DNA from: Paracoccaceae bacterium
GTDB taxonomy: Bacteria; Pseudomonadota; Alphaproteobacteria; Rhodobacterales; Rhodobacteraceae
Assembly (NCBI GenBank): GCA_016936395.1
Contig: JAFGXY010000075.1
Span: 1 to 49,618 of the forward strand
Length of the DNA: 49,618 nt
Direction: 5' to 3'
Made by a program: the position numbers and the translations under genes. Shown piece after piece: positions 34,177 through 43,685 of this stretch. The notes beneath the pieces are model-generated. The model saw only the letters and a list, made by a program, of their open reading frames with translations, was not told the DNA's origin and made no database searches. Positions within the stretch are counted from its first letter, which is position 1; each line of letters opens with the position of its first letter.

Positions 34177-34648
34177 CCGCCGATCTGTGCTTTTTGCGCC
34201 ACTTGCCATGGCCGCCTGCGGCTTTGCCCCGGCCAATGCGCCGGGGGCAGCTGCGGCTGGGTTGCAGGGTCGCATCCGCGTGGCCGATCCGTCCGACAAG
34301 CTGGGGTTTGATCTGGTCGAGCGGCTGGAAGAGCGTTTGGGGCGGCCAGACTCCGTAGCCTATGATCTGTCATACACCATTGTGACCGAGGATGTCGGCA
34401 CCGGCATCACCGCCGACAATGCCATCACCCGCTATCATCTGACCGGCCATATCGACTGGACCCTGACCAGCCGCGACGGCGGGCAACGGGTGGCGGGTGG
34501 ACGGGTGCAAAGCTTTACCGCTTATTCCGCCACCGGCAGCACCGTGGCGGGGCTTGCCGCCAAGGAAGATGCCGCCTTTCGGCTGATGCGGATGCTGGCC
34601 GACCAGATCGTAACCCGGTTGATGGCCACTGCGGGCGGTTGGGCATGA
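34163..34648 (+). CDS. lptE: LPS-assembly lipoprotein LptE
   Basis: This 161-residue outer-membrane lipoprotein plugs LptD and helps insert LPS. It has a lipoprotein signal ([17 protein letters not shown], Cys19) followed by GFAP, as is typical of alphaproteobacterial LptE. Weakly conserved beta-rich sequence follows, with [17 protein letters not shown] and [12 protein letters not shown]. It overlaps the leuS 3' end by 14 nt and its stop overlaps the holA start (ATGA). The leuS-lptE-holA order is itself strong support, as it is conserved widely in proteobacteria. Confidence 0.88.
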   Translation: MSLLDRRSVLFAPLAMAACGFAPANAPGAAAAGLQGRIRVADPSDKLGFDLVERLEERLGRPDSVAYDLSYTIVTEDVGTGITADNAITRYHLTGHIDWTLTSRDGGQRVAGGRVQSFTAYSATGSTVAGLAAKEDAAFRLMRMLADQIVTRLMATAGGWA

Positions 34649-35658
34649 TCCTGAAAGGGGTCGAGGCCAGCCGGTATTTTGCAAAGCCCGATCCCGGCAA
34701 GGCCGGCCTGCTGATTGCCGGGGCCGATGCGATGCGGGTGGCGCTGAAACGGCAAGAGGTGATTGCCGCGCTGATCGGCCCGCAGGGTGAGGGCGAAATG
34801 CGCCTGACCCGTATTCCGGCCAGTGACTTGCGCAAGGATGGCGCGGCGCTGATTGACGCGATCAAGGCCATCGGCTTTTTCCCCGGCCCGCGCGTGGCCT
34901 TTGTCGAAGAGGCCACCGATACCTTGGCCGATACCGTCGCGCTTGCGCTAAAGGACTGGCGGCCCGGCGATGCGACGATTGTGGTCACGGCGGGCAATCT
35001 GACCGCGAAATCGGCGCTGAAACTGCTGTTTGACAAGCACCCCAACGCCTTTTGCGCCATGCTGTATGACGACCCGCCAACCCGGGAGGACATTGAGGAC
35101 GCGCTGAAAAAGGCGGGCCTTTCCCACATTGACCGCGAGGCGATGGCTGATCTGACCACCCTAGCCCGCGCGCTGGACCCCGGTGATTTCCGGCAAACAC
35201 TGGAAAAGATCGCGCTCTATAAATACGGCGATACCAGCCCGCTGACCCCCGCTGATGTGGCGGCCATGGCACCATCGACGCTGGAAGCCGAGGTGGATGA
35301 CCTGCTTCTGGCCGTTGCAGATGGCCGTGCGCCGGCCATCGGGCTGTTGATGCGGCGATTGGAAGGGCAAGGCGTGTTGCCGGTGGCGATCTGCATTCAG
35401 GCCTTGCGACACTTTCGCGCGCTGCACATGGCGGCAGCCGACCCGGCAGGCCCGGCCATGGGCTTGCAAAAGGCCCGCGTCTTTGGCCCAAGGCGCGACC
35501 AGATGCAGCGCCAGGCGCAGGCCTTGGGGATGCGGACCCTGGAAACCGCCGTTGCGCTGCTGCTGGAAACTGACCTGACGCTGCGCTCGGCTTCGCGCGC
35601 GCCGGGGATGGCGCTGATGGAACGTGCGCTGATCCGCGTGGCGATGCTGCGAAGATAG
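34645..35658 (+). CDS. holA: DNA polymerase III subunit delta
   Basis: This 337-residue AAA+-like clamp-loader subunit opens the beta clamp during loading. Recognisable strings are LIAGADAMRVALKRQEVIAAL, the FFPGPRVAFVEEATD core, KSALKLLFDKHPNA (delta signature), LARALDPGDFRQTLEKIALY and the C-terminal collar domain. ATG 34645 overlaps the lptE stop by 4 nt; an in-frame TTG at 34639 is less likely. The small unknown gene follows after 11 nt. Confidence 0.92.
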   Translation: MILKGVEASRYFAKPDPGKAGLLIAGADAMRVALKRQEVIAALIGPQGEGEMRLTRIPASDLRKDGAALIDAIKAIGFFPGPRVAFVEEATDTLADTVALALKDWRPGDATIVVTAGNLTAKSALKLLFDKHPNAFCAMLYDDPPTREDIEDALKKAGLSHIDREAMADLTTLARALDPGDFRQTLEKIALYKYGDTSPLTPADVAAMAPSTLEAEVDDLLLAVADGRAPAIGLLMRRLEGQGVLPVAICIQALRHFRALHMAAADPAGPAMGLQKARVFGPRRDQMQRQAQALGMRTLETAVALLLETDLTLRSASRAPGMALMERALIRVAMLRR

Positions 35659-35669
35659 CTGGGGGGGCG

Positions 35670-35975
35670 ATGACCAAGGAAACCGCACTGGAAGCTTTGG
35701 GCCGGATCGCCCTCAGCCACAAGGACATCGAGGCACAGGTGCTGTGGTTTCGTGACGGCGTATGGTCGGATGCCATGGGCGAGTCGCTGGAGGCCGAAGA
35801 GATCGCGTTTTACGCCGAAGGTCTACTCGACGAAGGCTTCGGGCTGGATTGGGCGCTGGTGTCAGGGCCGCTGGGCGAAGAGGTTCGGCTGTGCTTTTGG
35901 CAAGACGGTGATCCGCCCGCCCCGGACCTTCCGCCAGGCACGGTGATCCGGAACGGCGGGCGGGTGCGCGGTTAA
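35670..35975 (+). CDS. Small acidic protein, unknown
   Basis: This 101-residue soluble, acidic protein has no recognised domain. The middle (EAEEIAFYAEGLLDEGFGLD) is helical and strongly negative, and the end (PPAPDLPPGTVIRNGGRVRG) is Pro/Gly-rich. GGGGGG lies 6 nt before ATG 35670. It is 11 nt after holA, so probably the last gene of that operon. Its stop (TAA) is shared in reverse with the stop of the convergent CAP gene, inside GTTAAC. Confidence 0.7.
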   Translation: MTKETALEALGRIALSHKDIEAQVLWFRDGVWSDAMGESLEAEEIAFYAEGLLDEGFGLDWALVSGPLGEEVRLCFWQDGDPPAPDLPPGTVIRNGGRVRG

Positions 35976-36436
35976 CGTTGTGTGCCGATGTTCATCACCC
36001 AAAAGGTGCTGGCACCCCCGGCTGCTGTGGCAACGCCGATTTCGGTGAGGCCGGGCGACAGGATATTTTGCCAATGCGCCGGTGAATTGCGCCAGACGCT
36101 TGCAGCCCGCGCCACATCGGGGCTGCCGACCTTGGCAATGTTTTCGGCCACCCGACGCACCCGATAACCTTCGGCCTTGACCCGCGCGCCAAGCGGAGGC
36201 CCGCCCGCGCGTTGGTGGCCAAAATAGTTGCGCGTGGCCATATCGCAGGCGTGCCCCTGCGCCGCTGCCGTCAGCTTGTCCGAAGGTCGCAGACGGTTCA
36301 ACCCATGTGCCGTGCGCTGGTCATTGATCCATGTGACCATCGCCGCTTCCAGCCCTGATGCGCCGTTTGGTTTGGCGCAGGCAAGGGCCCCTACGGGAGC
36401 CATCAGACCAAGAACAACTGCAAAGATCAGGCGCAT
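35972..36436 (-). CDS. CAP (SCP/PR-1-like) domain protein, exported
   Basis: This 154-residue protein has a signal peptide (MRLIFAVVLGLMAPVGALA) and a CAP domain. NDQRTAHGLNRLRPSDKLTA, HACDMATRNYFGHQRAGGPP, ENIAKV and SPAHWQNILSPGLTEIGVA give the conserved His and Glu cavity residues. Bacterial members resemble YkwD; their role is unknown, with envelope lipid binding or proteolysis suggested. Three Cys occur (after signal cleavage ACAKP, and HACD). It is convergent with the small acidic gene. Confidence 0.92.
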   Translation of the reverse strand: MRLIFAVVLGLMAPVGALACAKPNGASGLEAAMVTWINDQRTAHGLNRLRPSDKLTAAAQGHACDMATRNYFGHQRAGGPPLGARVKAEGYRVRRVAENIAKVGSPDVARAASVWRNSPAHWQNILSPGLTEIGVATAAGGASTFWVMNIGTQR

Positions 36437-36506
36437 CGGATTCCCTTTCCCATCAATTCACAACATGACAACAACGGCTCGACAGCAAGACCATTCCCCG
36501 TATGTG

Positions 36507-37661
36507 TCAAGACCTGCCGTAAAATGCCGCGTGGTGGCCGGCCCATTTGCCGCTGGCCCAGGCCCCGGTCAGCAGATAGCCACCGGTCGGGGCCTCCCAA
36601 TCCAGCATTTCGCCACAGGCAAAAACGCCGGGCACTGCGCGCAACTCCAACCCTTCGGTCAGGCTGTCGCGGGCAATCCCCCCCGCGGTCGAAATTGCCT
36701 CGTCGATCGGGCGCGGGCCTTGCAAGGGCACCGGCAGCGCGGTCAGGGCCGTGGTCAGCGGCAGCGACCGGCCAAATTCCTGCACCAGTGCTGCGGCGGC
36801 GGGCGACAGGCCAAGCTTGCGCAGGCGGTTGCCCAGACTGTCGCTGGATTTCAGCCGCGAGAGGCGCATGGCCAAGGCTTCACGCGCAAGGTCCGGCAGC
36901 AGGTTCACGGTCAATGCAGCCCCATCGCGCAGCGCACGGCTAAGGGCATAGATCGCGCCGCCCTCTACCCCGCGGGCCGACAGCACGAACTCGGCCCGCA
37001 CCGATTGCCCGCCCGCGGTCAGCATGGCCCCCTTGACCGGCTGGCCGAAATGCGCGGCCATGTGGGGCGACCACGCGACCTGAAACCCCATGTTGGCAGG
37101 GCGGAACGGGGTGATCGTCACCCCTTTGTCCGCCAGCCACGGCACCCAGGCCGCATCCGACCCCAACCGCGCCCAGCTTGCGCCCCCCAAGGCCAGCACC
37201 GTCACGCGCGGGCGCAGGGTGTGCGGACCATCTGGCGTATCAAATCGCAGACCGTCGCCCGCAAATCCGCGCCAGAGCCAGCGGGTGCGCACCTCGACCC
37301 CCTGTCCGGCCAAGCGCACCAGCCAGGCGCGCAGCAGGGGCGAGGCCTTCATCGCGCGGGGAAAGACCCGGCCTGACGATCCGGTAAACACCTCTTGCCC
37401 CAGATCGCGGCACCATTGTGCCACTTCCCGAGGCCCGAACCCGGCCAGCATCGGGGCCAGCCAATCGCTGTCATAGGCGGCGGCAAAGCGGGCCAAGGGT
37501 TCATCCTTGGTCACGTTCAGCCCGGATTTGCCAGCCATCAGGAACTTGCGCGCGGGAGTTGCCTTGCCCTCGGCAACCACCACACGGCGACCGGCGCGCG
37601 CCAGTTCCTCGGCCGCCATCAGGCCTGCCGGACCTGCACCGATGACCAGGGCATCCATCAT
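36507..37661 (-). CDS. HI0933-like (BaiN/RdsA type) FAD flavoprotein
   Basis: This 384-residue flavoprotein has the Rossmann motif DALVIGAGPAGLMAAEELAR at its start. KFLMAGKSGLNVTKDEP and GREV-type FTGSSGRVFPRAMKA follow, with STAGGIARDSL and the C-terminal FACGEMLDWEAPTGGYLL characteristic of the HI0933/TIGR03862 group. The reaction is unknown (relatives include a steroid dehydrogenase-like reductase). Start ATG 37661 or 37658, with GGTGGA just upstream. Single gene, divergent from the HNH gene. Confidence 0.9.
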   Translation of the reverse strand: MMDALVIGAGPAGLMAAEELARAGRRVVVAEGKATPARKFLMAGKSGLNVTKDEPLARFAAAYDSDWLAPMLAGFGPREVAQWCRDLGQEVFTGSSGRVFPRAMKASPLLRAWLVRLAGQGVEVRTRWLWRGFAGDGLRFDTPDGPHTLRPRVTVLALGGASWARLGSDAAWVPWLADKGVTITPFRPANMGFQVAWSPHMAAHFGQPVKGAMLTAGGQSVRAEFVLSARGVEGGAIYALSRALRDGAALTVNLLPDLAREALAMRLSRLKSSDSLGNRLRKLGLSPAAAALVQEFGRSLPLTTALTALPVPLQGPRPIDEAISTAGGIARDSLTEGLELRAVPGVFACGEMLDWEAPTGGYLLTGAWASGKWAGHHAAFYGRS

Positions 37662-37815
37662 TCCACCGGGCGTGCAAGCAAGAACAGCGCCCGGCGCGGC
37701 GCCGGCAAAAGGGGCATCGCGGGCGCGGCGAAGATCACGCATTCTGCCTGCTTGTCCATGCCGCCCCCTTGCCAATCCGGAAATCCGCTTCATCCTTTGG
37801 CGCGGAACCGACGCA

Positions 37816-38112
37816 ATGACAAGTGACACCGCCCCCGTTTGCCCGCTGTGCCTGCGCCCCATCCCCACCGGTGTGGCGCAAAGCCTGCATCACCTGATCC
37901 CAAAGTTGAAAGGCGGCAAGGGCGGGCCCACGGTGCTGCTGCACCACATCTGTCACAAGGAACTTCATGCAAGGTTCACCGAGGCCGAACTGGCTCGCAG
38001 CTTCAACACGCCCGAGGCATTGCGTGACAGTGACCGCCTGCGGCCCTTCCTTGACTGGGTGGCCAAGCGCCCGCCGGGGTTTCTAAGCCGCACGCCGGGG
38101 CGGCGCAGGTAG
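37816..38112 (+). CDS. Small HNH-endonuclease-fold protein
   Basis: This 98-residue protein has a zinc-type CPLC pair (residues 9-12), then HHLIPKLKGGKGG and HHICHKELH, the beta-beta-alpha metal layout of HNH nucleases with a second Cys pair position. The C-terminal ~40 residues are helical and basic. Such short HNH proteins are widespread and chromosomal in proteobacteria, with unknown targets. No restriction or phage genes adjoin it. It ends 2 nt from the convergent DUF3817 gene. Confidence 0.85.
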   Translation: MTSDTAPVCPLCLRPIPTGVAQSLHHLIPKLKGGKGGPTVLLHHICHKELHARFTEAELARSFNTPEALRDSDRLRPFLDWVAKRPPGFLSRTPGRRR

Positions 38113-38114
38113 GG

Positions 38115-38450
38115 TCACGCCGCCAGCACCTCGCGCCCGCGGCGGCGCAGATAGGCGTCGTTCAGGAAGGTGCCGAACGGAAACAGGGCTGCAAAGGTGC
38201 AGCGCCACCAGTCGCGCGGCCCCCAGCCTGGCCCGCGCAGGGCAACGAACATCAGCCCCATATAGGCCACCCAGGCATAGCCGTGCAGTGTGCCGGTCAC
38301 CGAAACCCAGGACGGATCGCCCAAAATATACTTGATCGGCATCGCGATCAAAAACAGCAATAGGGTCGTGACACCTTCCACCAGCGCCATCATCCGAAAC
38401 AGCGTGAACAGGCGGGGGGTGGCGGCATCCGGGTTGCGTTGGTCTGTCAT
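38115..38450 (-). CDS. DUF3817 integral membrane protein
   Basis: This 111-residue inner-membrane protein has about three TM segments: LFRMMALVEGVTTLLLFLIA, then TGTLHGYAWVAYMGLMFVAL, then WRCTFAALFPFGTFLNDAYL. It matches the DUF3817 (YdzA-like) pattern, including the GHxxxF-like LHGYAW and FGTFxxD. The role is unknown. ATG 38450 is chosen (GGA 8 nt upstream); ATG 38459 is in frame. Confidence 0.87.
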   Translation of the reverse strand: MTDQRNPDAATPRLFTLFRMMALVEGVTTLLLFLIAMPIKYILGDPSWVSVTGTLHGYAWVAYMGLMFVALRGPGWGPRDWWRCTFAALFPFGTFLNDAYLRRRGREVLAA

Positions 38451-38737
38451 GGTATCCATTCCGGGCTTTGAACATTCGGCGCGGACCTGACAGGGCAAGA
38501 CAGATTGACCGCGCCTTAACCACTAGCACCGGATGCGCGCAGATGAAACGCCGGCCTGAACGAAAAGATGCCTCAGGGATTATGCAAATTGCCGCATCCT
38601 TGCACGCCGCATCCTTGCCCGGCGCCCGTGAAAAGGCCCCGCCATGCGGACATGGCGGGGCAAGGGGCACCGCAGGCGGACTGCGGTGCAGGCGTAACGC
38701 GGGGGGGGGTGGCGGTAGGGCGGGGGTTTCCCCGCCG
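38451..38737. other. Intergenic region with ccrM terminators
   Basis: Apart from the DUF3817 promoter side, this stretch holds two hairpins (38632-38661 and 38667-38689) and a poly-G run near 38701. No gene is seen. Confidence 0.6.
38632..38661 (-). terminator. Terminator of ccrM
   Basis: The minus strand has CCCCGCCATG-TCCG-CATGGCGGGG (perfect 10 bp, 38637-38660) followed by CCTTTTC. A second 9-bp hairpin (GCACCGCAG / CTGCGGTGC, 38667-38689) precedes it. Confidence 0.8.
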
Positions 38738-39880
<1,143 letters not shown>

Positions 39881-39923
39881 TCATGCGGTGTGCCGATCTT
39901 GTGGATAAGAATGAGGCAGGCAC

Positions 39924-39951
39924 GAATCGGCGTCAAATTGTTTTTTGAATC
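39924..39951. promoter_or_regulatory. Two GANTC sites upstream of ccrM
   Basis: GAATC occurs at 39924-39928 and 39947-39951, 65 and 88 nt before the ccrM start, the second at the rnhB stop. Methylation of GANTC sites in the ccrM promoter/leader is a known feedback in Caulobacter. Whether these act similarly is inference. Confidence 0.45.
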
Positions 39952-40582
39952 AAGGGGTTATGGATTTCTCTTGATACAATATCTTGTGGACAGGTTTGAA
40001 CGAACGTCTATGAACGGGGGTGGCCCCAAGATTTAGCAGCGCGGCAAGATGGGCCTTTGTCGGGTAACCTGCGTTCACCTCCCAGCCGTAGCCGGGGTAT
40101 TGTTGCGCCAAATCCACCATGATCCGGTCCCGTGTGACTTTTGCGCAAATCGAGGCGGCGGCAATCGAGAGGCATACGGCATCGCCCTTTACGAGGGCAA
40201 GGCCCTGACACCCAAGGTTGCGCGGGATCATATTGCCGTCAATCAGGGCAAAATCGGCCCCTATGGCCGCAACAGCCCGCTCCATCGCCAGATGGCTGGC
40301 GCGCAGGATGTTCAGGCTGTCGATTTCTTCGACCGTTGCGTGGGCAATGCTGATCTGCGCCACCCGTTGCAATTGTGCAAAGAGCATTTCGCGCCTCAGG
40401 GGTGACAGGGTCTTGGAATCGGCCAGCCCCGCGGGAATGCGCATCGGGTCCAACCGCACGGCGGCGGCAGTCACCGGGCCACACAGCGGGCCGCGACCGA
40501 CCTCATCCACCCCCACGACAAAAGCCGCCCCTTGGGCAAGGGCGGCGGCTTCATGGCTGAAATCGGCTGTGGGTTTGACCAT
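39950..40582 (-). CDS. rnhB: Ribonuclease HII
   Basis: This 210-residue enzyme removes ribonucleotides and RNA primers from DNA. The metal-binding DEDD set is visible: VVGVDEVGRGPLCGPVTAAA (DExGRG), DSKTLSP, ALIDGN and the late Asp in RDRIMVDLAQQ. YPGYGWEVNAGYPTKAH is also family-typical. It lies upstream of ccrM on the same strand with a 90-nt gap. The rnhB-ccrM neighbourhood is common in Rhodobacterales. Confidence 0.95.
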   Translation of the reverse strand: MVKPTADFSHEAAALAQGAAFVVGVDEVGRGPLCGPVTAAAVRLDPMRIPAGLADSKTLSPLRREMLFAQLQRVAQISIAHATVEEIDSLNILRASHLAMERAVAAIGADFALIDGNMIPRNLGCQGLALVKGDAVCLSIAAASICAKVTRDRIMVDLAQQYPGYGWEVNAGYPTKAHLAALLNLGATPVHRRSFKPVHKILYQEKSITP

Positions 40583-40630
40583 GGTCTTGTCTAGCGCGTC
40601 GGACGGGCAAGAAGAAGACCGGCGGGCAAG

Positions 40631-40663
40631 AAAACGGGGGGAAAGCCACTTTGCCTTCCCCCC
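40631..40663 (-). terminator. Terminator of the exported Cys protein gene
   Basis: The minus strand shows GGGGGGAA pairing with TTCCCCCC (40636-40643/40656-40663), extended by GC pairs inside, followed by GTTTTCTT. It lies 50 nt past the gene at 40712. Confidence 0.75.
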
Positions 40664-40711
40664 TCAGTTGGGGTGCGGTTGGGGGTTGCGCCGCACCCGG
40701 GGACAGGGTGC

Positions 40712-41281
40712 CTAACGGTCGAAGCGACCCCGCCCTTGATCCCAGCGACCGTCATCGCGACCACTGATGCGATCCCGGCCCGGCTCTGGGTAACGGTTGT
40801 GGCCGCCGACGCGCAAACCTGCGTCGCGCAGGCAGTCTTCACCATAGACCCGGTCGGTGCGGCCAAAGACCCGCGCCTCATGCGCGCATTGGCGCGGCAG
40901 GCGGGCGTCAAAGCCTTCGCGGCGCAGGCAACGCTCGGGATAGACTGTCACGGCGCGCCGCGCGCCCGAGATTTCGATGGCGCAGACCGATGGCACGCGC
41001 GGGCTGCGCACCTCTCGCGGGGGTTGATGAACCGGAGCATACGGAGGAGCGGCATGGGCGCGGCCCTTGTCCACCGAATTGACGATGGCCCCAATGGCAA
41101 GGGCTGCAACCAGAGCCTTGGCCAGATTGTCGCTGGCCCGGTCGGCATGGGCGGGCAAGGCGGTGGCTGTCATCAGCGCAAGGGCCGTGGCAGCAGCGGT
41201 CAGAACCACCGCGGCACGGCGCAGCGGATGCGCTGTTTCGCGGTGAAGCATGGGGGCAATGCGGGCGGATCCTTTGAACAT
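40712..41281 (-). CDS. Exported hypothetical protein with four cysteines
   Basis: This 189-residue protein has a long N-terminal signal (VVLTAAATALALMTATALPAHA). A hydrophobic Ala-rich stretch (LAKALVAALAIGAIVNSV), a Pro-rich linker, a small domain with four Cys (VCAIEI, ERCLRR, RQCAHE, EDCLRD) and an Arg/Asp/Gly-rich tail complete it. The Cys spacing suggests two disulfides in the periplasm. AGGAGG lies 6 nt before ATG 41281. I recognise the type from Rhodobacterales but know of no function. Confidence 0.8.
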   Translation of the reverse strand: MFKGSARIAPMLHRETAHPLRRAAVVLTAAATALALMTATALPAHADRASDNLAKALVAALAIGAIVNSVDKGRAHAAPPYAPVHQPPREVRSPRVPSVCAIEISGARRAVTVYPERCLRREGFDARLPRQCAHEARVFGRTDRVYGEDCLRDAGLRVGGHNRYPEPGRDRISGRDDGRWDQGRGRFDR

Positions 41282-41494
41282 GGGGGGCCTCCTGTCAGGT
41301 GGGTTTCTGTTTGCCCGGCACGACCATTGCGCCGGTTTTCATGCCCAAACCTTGCGGCCCGCTGCCCCAGACAGGCAATATCGCGGCCCTGCTAGGCGAT
41401 AACACCGGGCGGAAGGCAGGGTTGTTATTGAATAGCGCGCCATTCCCGCGCACAGCTTGTGTCTGACAAAGCCGCCCTGATGCAGGAGCCCCCC

Positions 41495-41779
41495 ATGACG
41501 CGCCTTTCCCTGATCACCGCCCTTGTGCTGGGGCTGGCGGGCCCCGCCTCGGCGGAATGCTACGCAGACTACAAGGCCAAGCAGGATGCCCCCTTGCGCC
41601 TGCACTATGGTGTGGCGCAGGTCAGCGACGGCAACTGTTCGCCCGCCGCAGCAAGGGGCGAGCTTGCCCCCCGGCTGGCCGCGGCTGGCTGGACGCTGTT
41701 GAATGTGTTGTCCACTTTCGGCCCCGAGGGCCTTGGCGAAAGGCAAGCGAGTGCAGGCGCGTTTTTCCTCCGTTTCTGA
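41495..41779 (+). CDS. Small exported hypothetical protein
   Basis: This 94-residue protein has a signal peptide (LSLITALVLGLAGPASA) and a short mature domain (ECYADYKAKQDAPLRLHYGV, DGNCSPAAARGELAPRLAAA, WTLLNVLSTFGPEGL) with two Cys. It looks like a conserved Rhodobacterales periplasmic protein of unknown role. CAGGAG lies 6 nt before ATG 41495. It overlaps the next gene by about 29 nt, so the two are probably co-transcribed. Confidence 0.78.
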   Translation: MTRLSLITALVLGLAGPASAECYADYKAKQDAPLRLHYGVAQVSDGNCSPAAARGELAPRLAAAGWTLLNVLSTFGPEGLGERQASAGAFFLRF

Positions 41780-42455
41780 CAGCCTGAAGACGGGCAACCG
41801 CGTTGTCAGCTTTGGTATCGCCGCGATTGTGTTGATCCTGTTCGGCGCGGCGCTGTTCTTGTTTCTGAACCTGCCCGACGCCAACGCCTTCAACGCGCGG
41901 GTCGAACGGTTGTTTGTTGAAAACGACAACCTGACCACCGGGGCCGAGATCAAGCTGCTGGAAATTCTGGCGCAATCGGGCACCTCGTTTGCGCAGGTGC
42001 TGCAAAGCTACCGGGTGGTGATCTTTGTGCTGCTGGTGTTTTCAACGGCGCTGCTGATTGCCGCCTTGGTGTTTCTGGTGATGATCATCGCCCTGAACCG
42101 CCGGATTTCTGCCATTCAACGGTCGGGGATTCAGGTTGCCAGCCTGATGATCAGCCGCGAAGGCCGGGCGGTCTATATCAACGATCTGGAATTCGCGTTG
42201 ACCGAAGCCGCACTTGAAACCCTTGCCGTGCTGGCCGAGGCCCGGATGGACGACGAGGTGCTGACCGGCGCGCAGATCGAGGCGGTGATCTCGGGGCGCA
42301 ACGAAGCAGATTGCGACGAGGCCGCCGGGGCCACCCGCATAAAACGCCTGCGCGACACGCTGGGCAACCAGTTGGTCAGCGAGTTGCTGGTCAAGACCAT
42401 CGCCCGGCGCGGCTATGTTCTGGCGGTCGGCAAGGACGTGATCCGCATGGTCTGA
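41751..42455 (+). CDS. Two-TM protein with C-terminal winged-helix domain
   Basis: The 234-residue product (GTG 41751; ATG 41703 also in frame) has TM1 at about 19-40 and TM2 at about 88-115 flanking a ~45-residue loop. The cytoplasmic region from residue 145 resembles an OmpR-type winged helix: FALTEAALETLAVLAEA, LTGAQIEAVISG, TRIKRLRDTLGNQLVSELLV and TIARRGYVLAV, matching the usual recognition-helix and wing pattern. There is no receiver domain. This is the reverse topology of ToxR/CadC, which carry the DNA-binding domain N-terminally. It might be a membrane-tethered regulator. The spermidine genes follow after 90 nt. Confidence 0.7.
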   Translation: MQARFSSVSDSLKTGNRVVSFGIAAIVLILFGAALFLFLNLPDANAFNARVERLFVENDNLTTGAEIKLLEILAQSGTSFAQVLQSYRVVIFVLLVFSTALLIAALVFLVMIIALNRRISAIQRSGIQVASLMISREGRAVYINDLEFALTEAALETLAVLAEARMDDEVLTGAQIEAVISGRNEADCDEAAGATRIKRLRDTLGNQLVSELLVKTIARRGYVLAVGKDVIRMV

Positions 42456-42547
42456 CCGTCATCTGCCTGTCACGGGGCTTGCATACGGGGAACGGGGGGC
42501 ATAAACAGCGTCCCTTCTGTTCTTCTGCTGCCCTTGGGGGGGATGCG

Positions 42548-43642
42548 ATGATCCAAACACCGTTTTACCTGATCGACCGCGCAAAGCTGGCGCGCAACAT
42601 GGCCATCATGGATGACCTGCGGCAGGCATCTGGTGCCAAGGTGCTGCTGGCGCTGAAATGCTTTGCCACATGGGGCGTGTTTGATCAGATGCGGCAGCAC
42701 ATGGATGGCACAACGTCGTCCAGCCTGTATGAATTGAAGCTGGGCCGCACCCGGTTTGGCGGCGAGACCCACGCCTATTCGGTGGCTTGGGCCGATCACG
42801 AGATCGCCGAAGCCGTGGGATACGCCGACAAGATCATCTTCAACTCGATCGGGCAGCTGGAGCGGTTCGACAACCCGTCGGCCAGCATCGCGCGCGGGTT
42901 GCGCCTGAACCCGCGGTTTTCGACCAGCGGTTTCGATCTGGCCGATCCGGCGCGCCCGTTCAGCCGCTTAGGCGAGTGGGATGCGGGCAAGATCGAGCGG
43001 GTGATCGACAAGATTTCCGGCTTCATGATCCACTACAACTGCGAGAACGCCGACTTTGATCTGTTCGACCAGCAGTTGACCCGCATCGAGGCCGAGTTCG
43101 GGGCGCTGTTGCATCGCCTGACGTGGGTCAGCCTTGGCGGCGGCATTCACTTTACCGGGGAAGGCTATCCTGTGGCCCGACTGGCCGCACGGTTGCGCAC
43201 GTTCTCGGAACGGTTCGGGGTGCAGGTCTACCTTGAACCCGGCGAGGCCGCGATCACCAATGCGGCCACGCTGGAAGTGACCGTGCTGGACGTGCTGAAC
43301 AACGGCAAGGATCTGGCCGTGGTCGATGCATCGGTCGAGGCGCATATGCTGGACCTGCTGATCTATCGGCTGTCGGGCAGGATCGAAACCGCCGGCGATC
43401 ACCGGTTCATGATCTGCGGCAAGTCCTGCCTTGCGGGCGATGTGTTCGGCGAGTTCGACTTTCCCGCCCTCTTGCAGGTGGGCGACCGTCTGAGCATTGC
43501 CGATGCTGCAGGTTACACCATGGTCAAGAAGAACTGGTTCAACGGGGTGAAGATGCCCAGCATCGTCATCAAGGAATTCGACGGGTCGATGACCGTCGTG
43601 CGTGAGTTCGGCTATGCCGATTTTGAAGGCAACTTGGGTTAA
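42548..43642 (+). CDS. nspC: Carboxynorspermidine/carboxyspermidine decarboxylase
   Basis: This 364-residue PLP enzyme of alanine-racemase fold decarboxylates carboxy(nor)spermidine. The PLP Lys lies in VLLALKCFATWGVF; TSSSLYELKLG, LRLNPRFSTSGFD, VSLGGGIHFTGEGYP, YLEPGEAAI and CGKSCLAGDVFGEF are the usual strings. GGGGGG precedes ATG 42548. With the downstream dehydrogenase it forms the alternative spermidine route (putrescine + aspartate semialdehyde to carboxyspermidine to spermidine), independent of decarboxylated SAM. Confidence 0.93.
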   Translation: MIQTPFYLIDRAKLARNMAIMDDLRQASGAKVLLALKCFATWGVFDQMRQHMDGTTSSSLYELKLGRTRFGGETHAYSVAWADHEIAEAVGYADKIIFNSIGQLERFDNPSASIARGLRLNPRFSTSGFDLADPARPFSRLGEWDAGKIERVIDKISGFMIHYNCENADFDLFDQQLTRIEAEFGALLHRLTWVSLGGGIHFTGEGYPVARLAARLRTFSERFGVQVYLEPGEAAITNAATLEVTVLDVLNNGKDLAVVDASVEAHMLDLLIYRLSGRIETAGDHRFMICGKSCLAGDVFGEFDFPALLQVGDRLSIADAAGYTMVKKNWFNGVKMPSIVIKEFDGSMTVVREFGYADFEGNLG

Positions 43643-43685
43643 TCGGGTTGCCCCTTCCCTCTGTCCTTAAAGGAGACGGTTCGAA

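Noticed and set aside
37816-38112. HNH protein as part of a restriction or defence system
   Set aside because: Its neighbours are housekeeping or membrane genes, and the solitary short HNH type is common in chromosomes.
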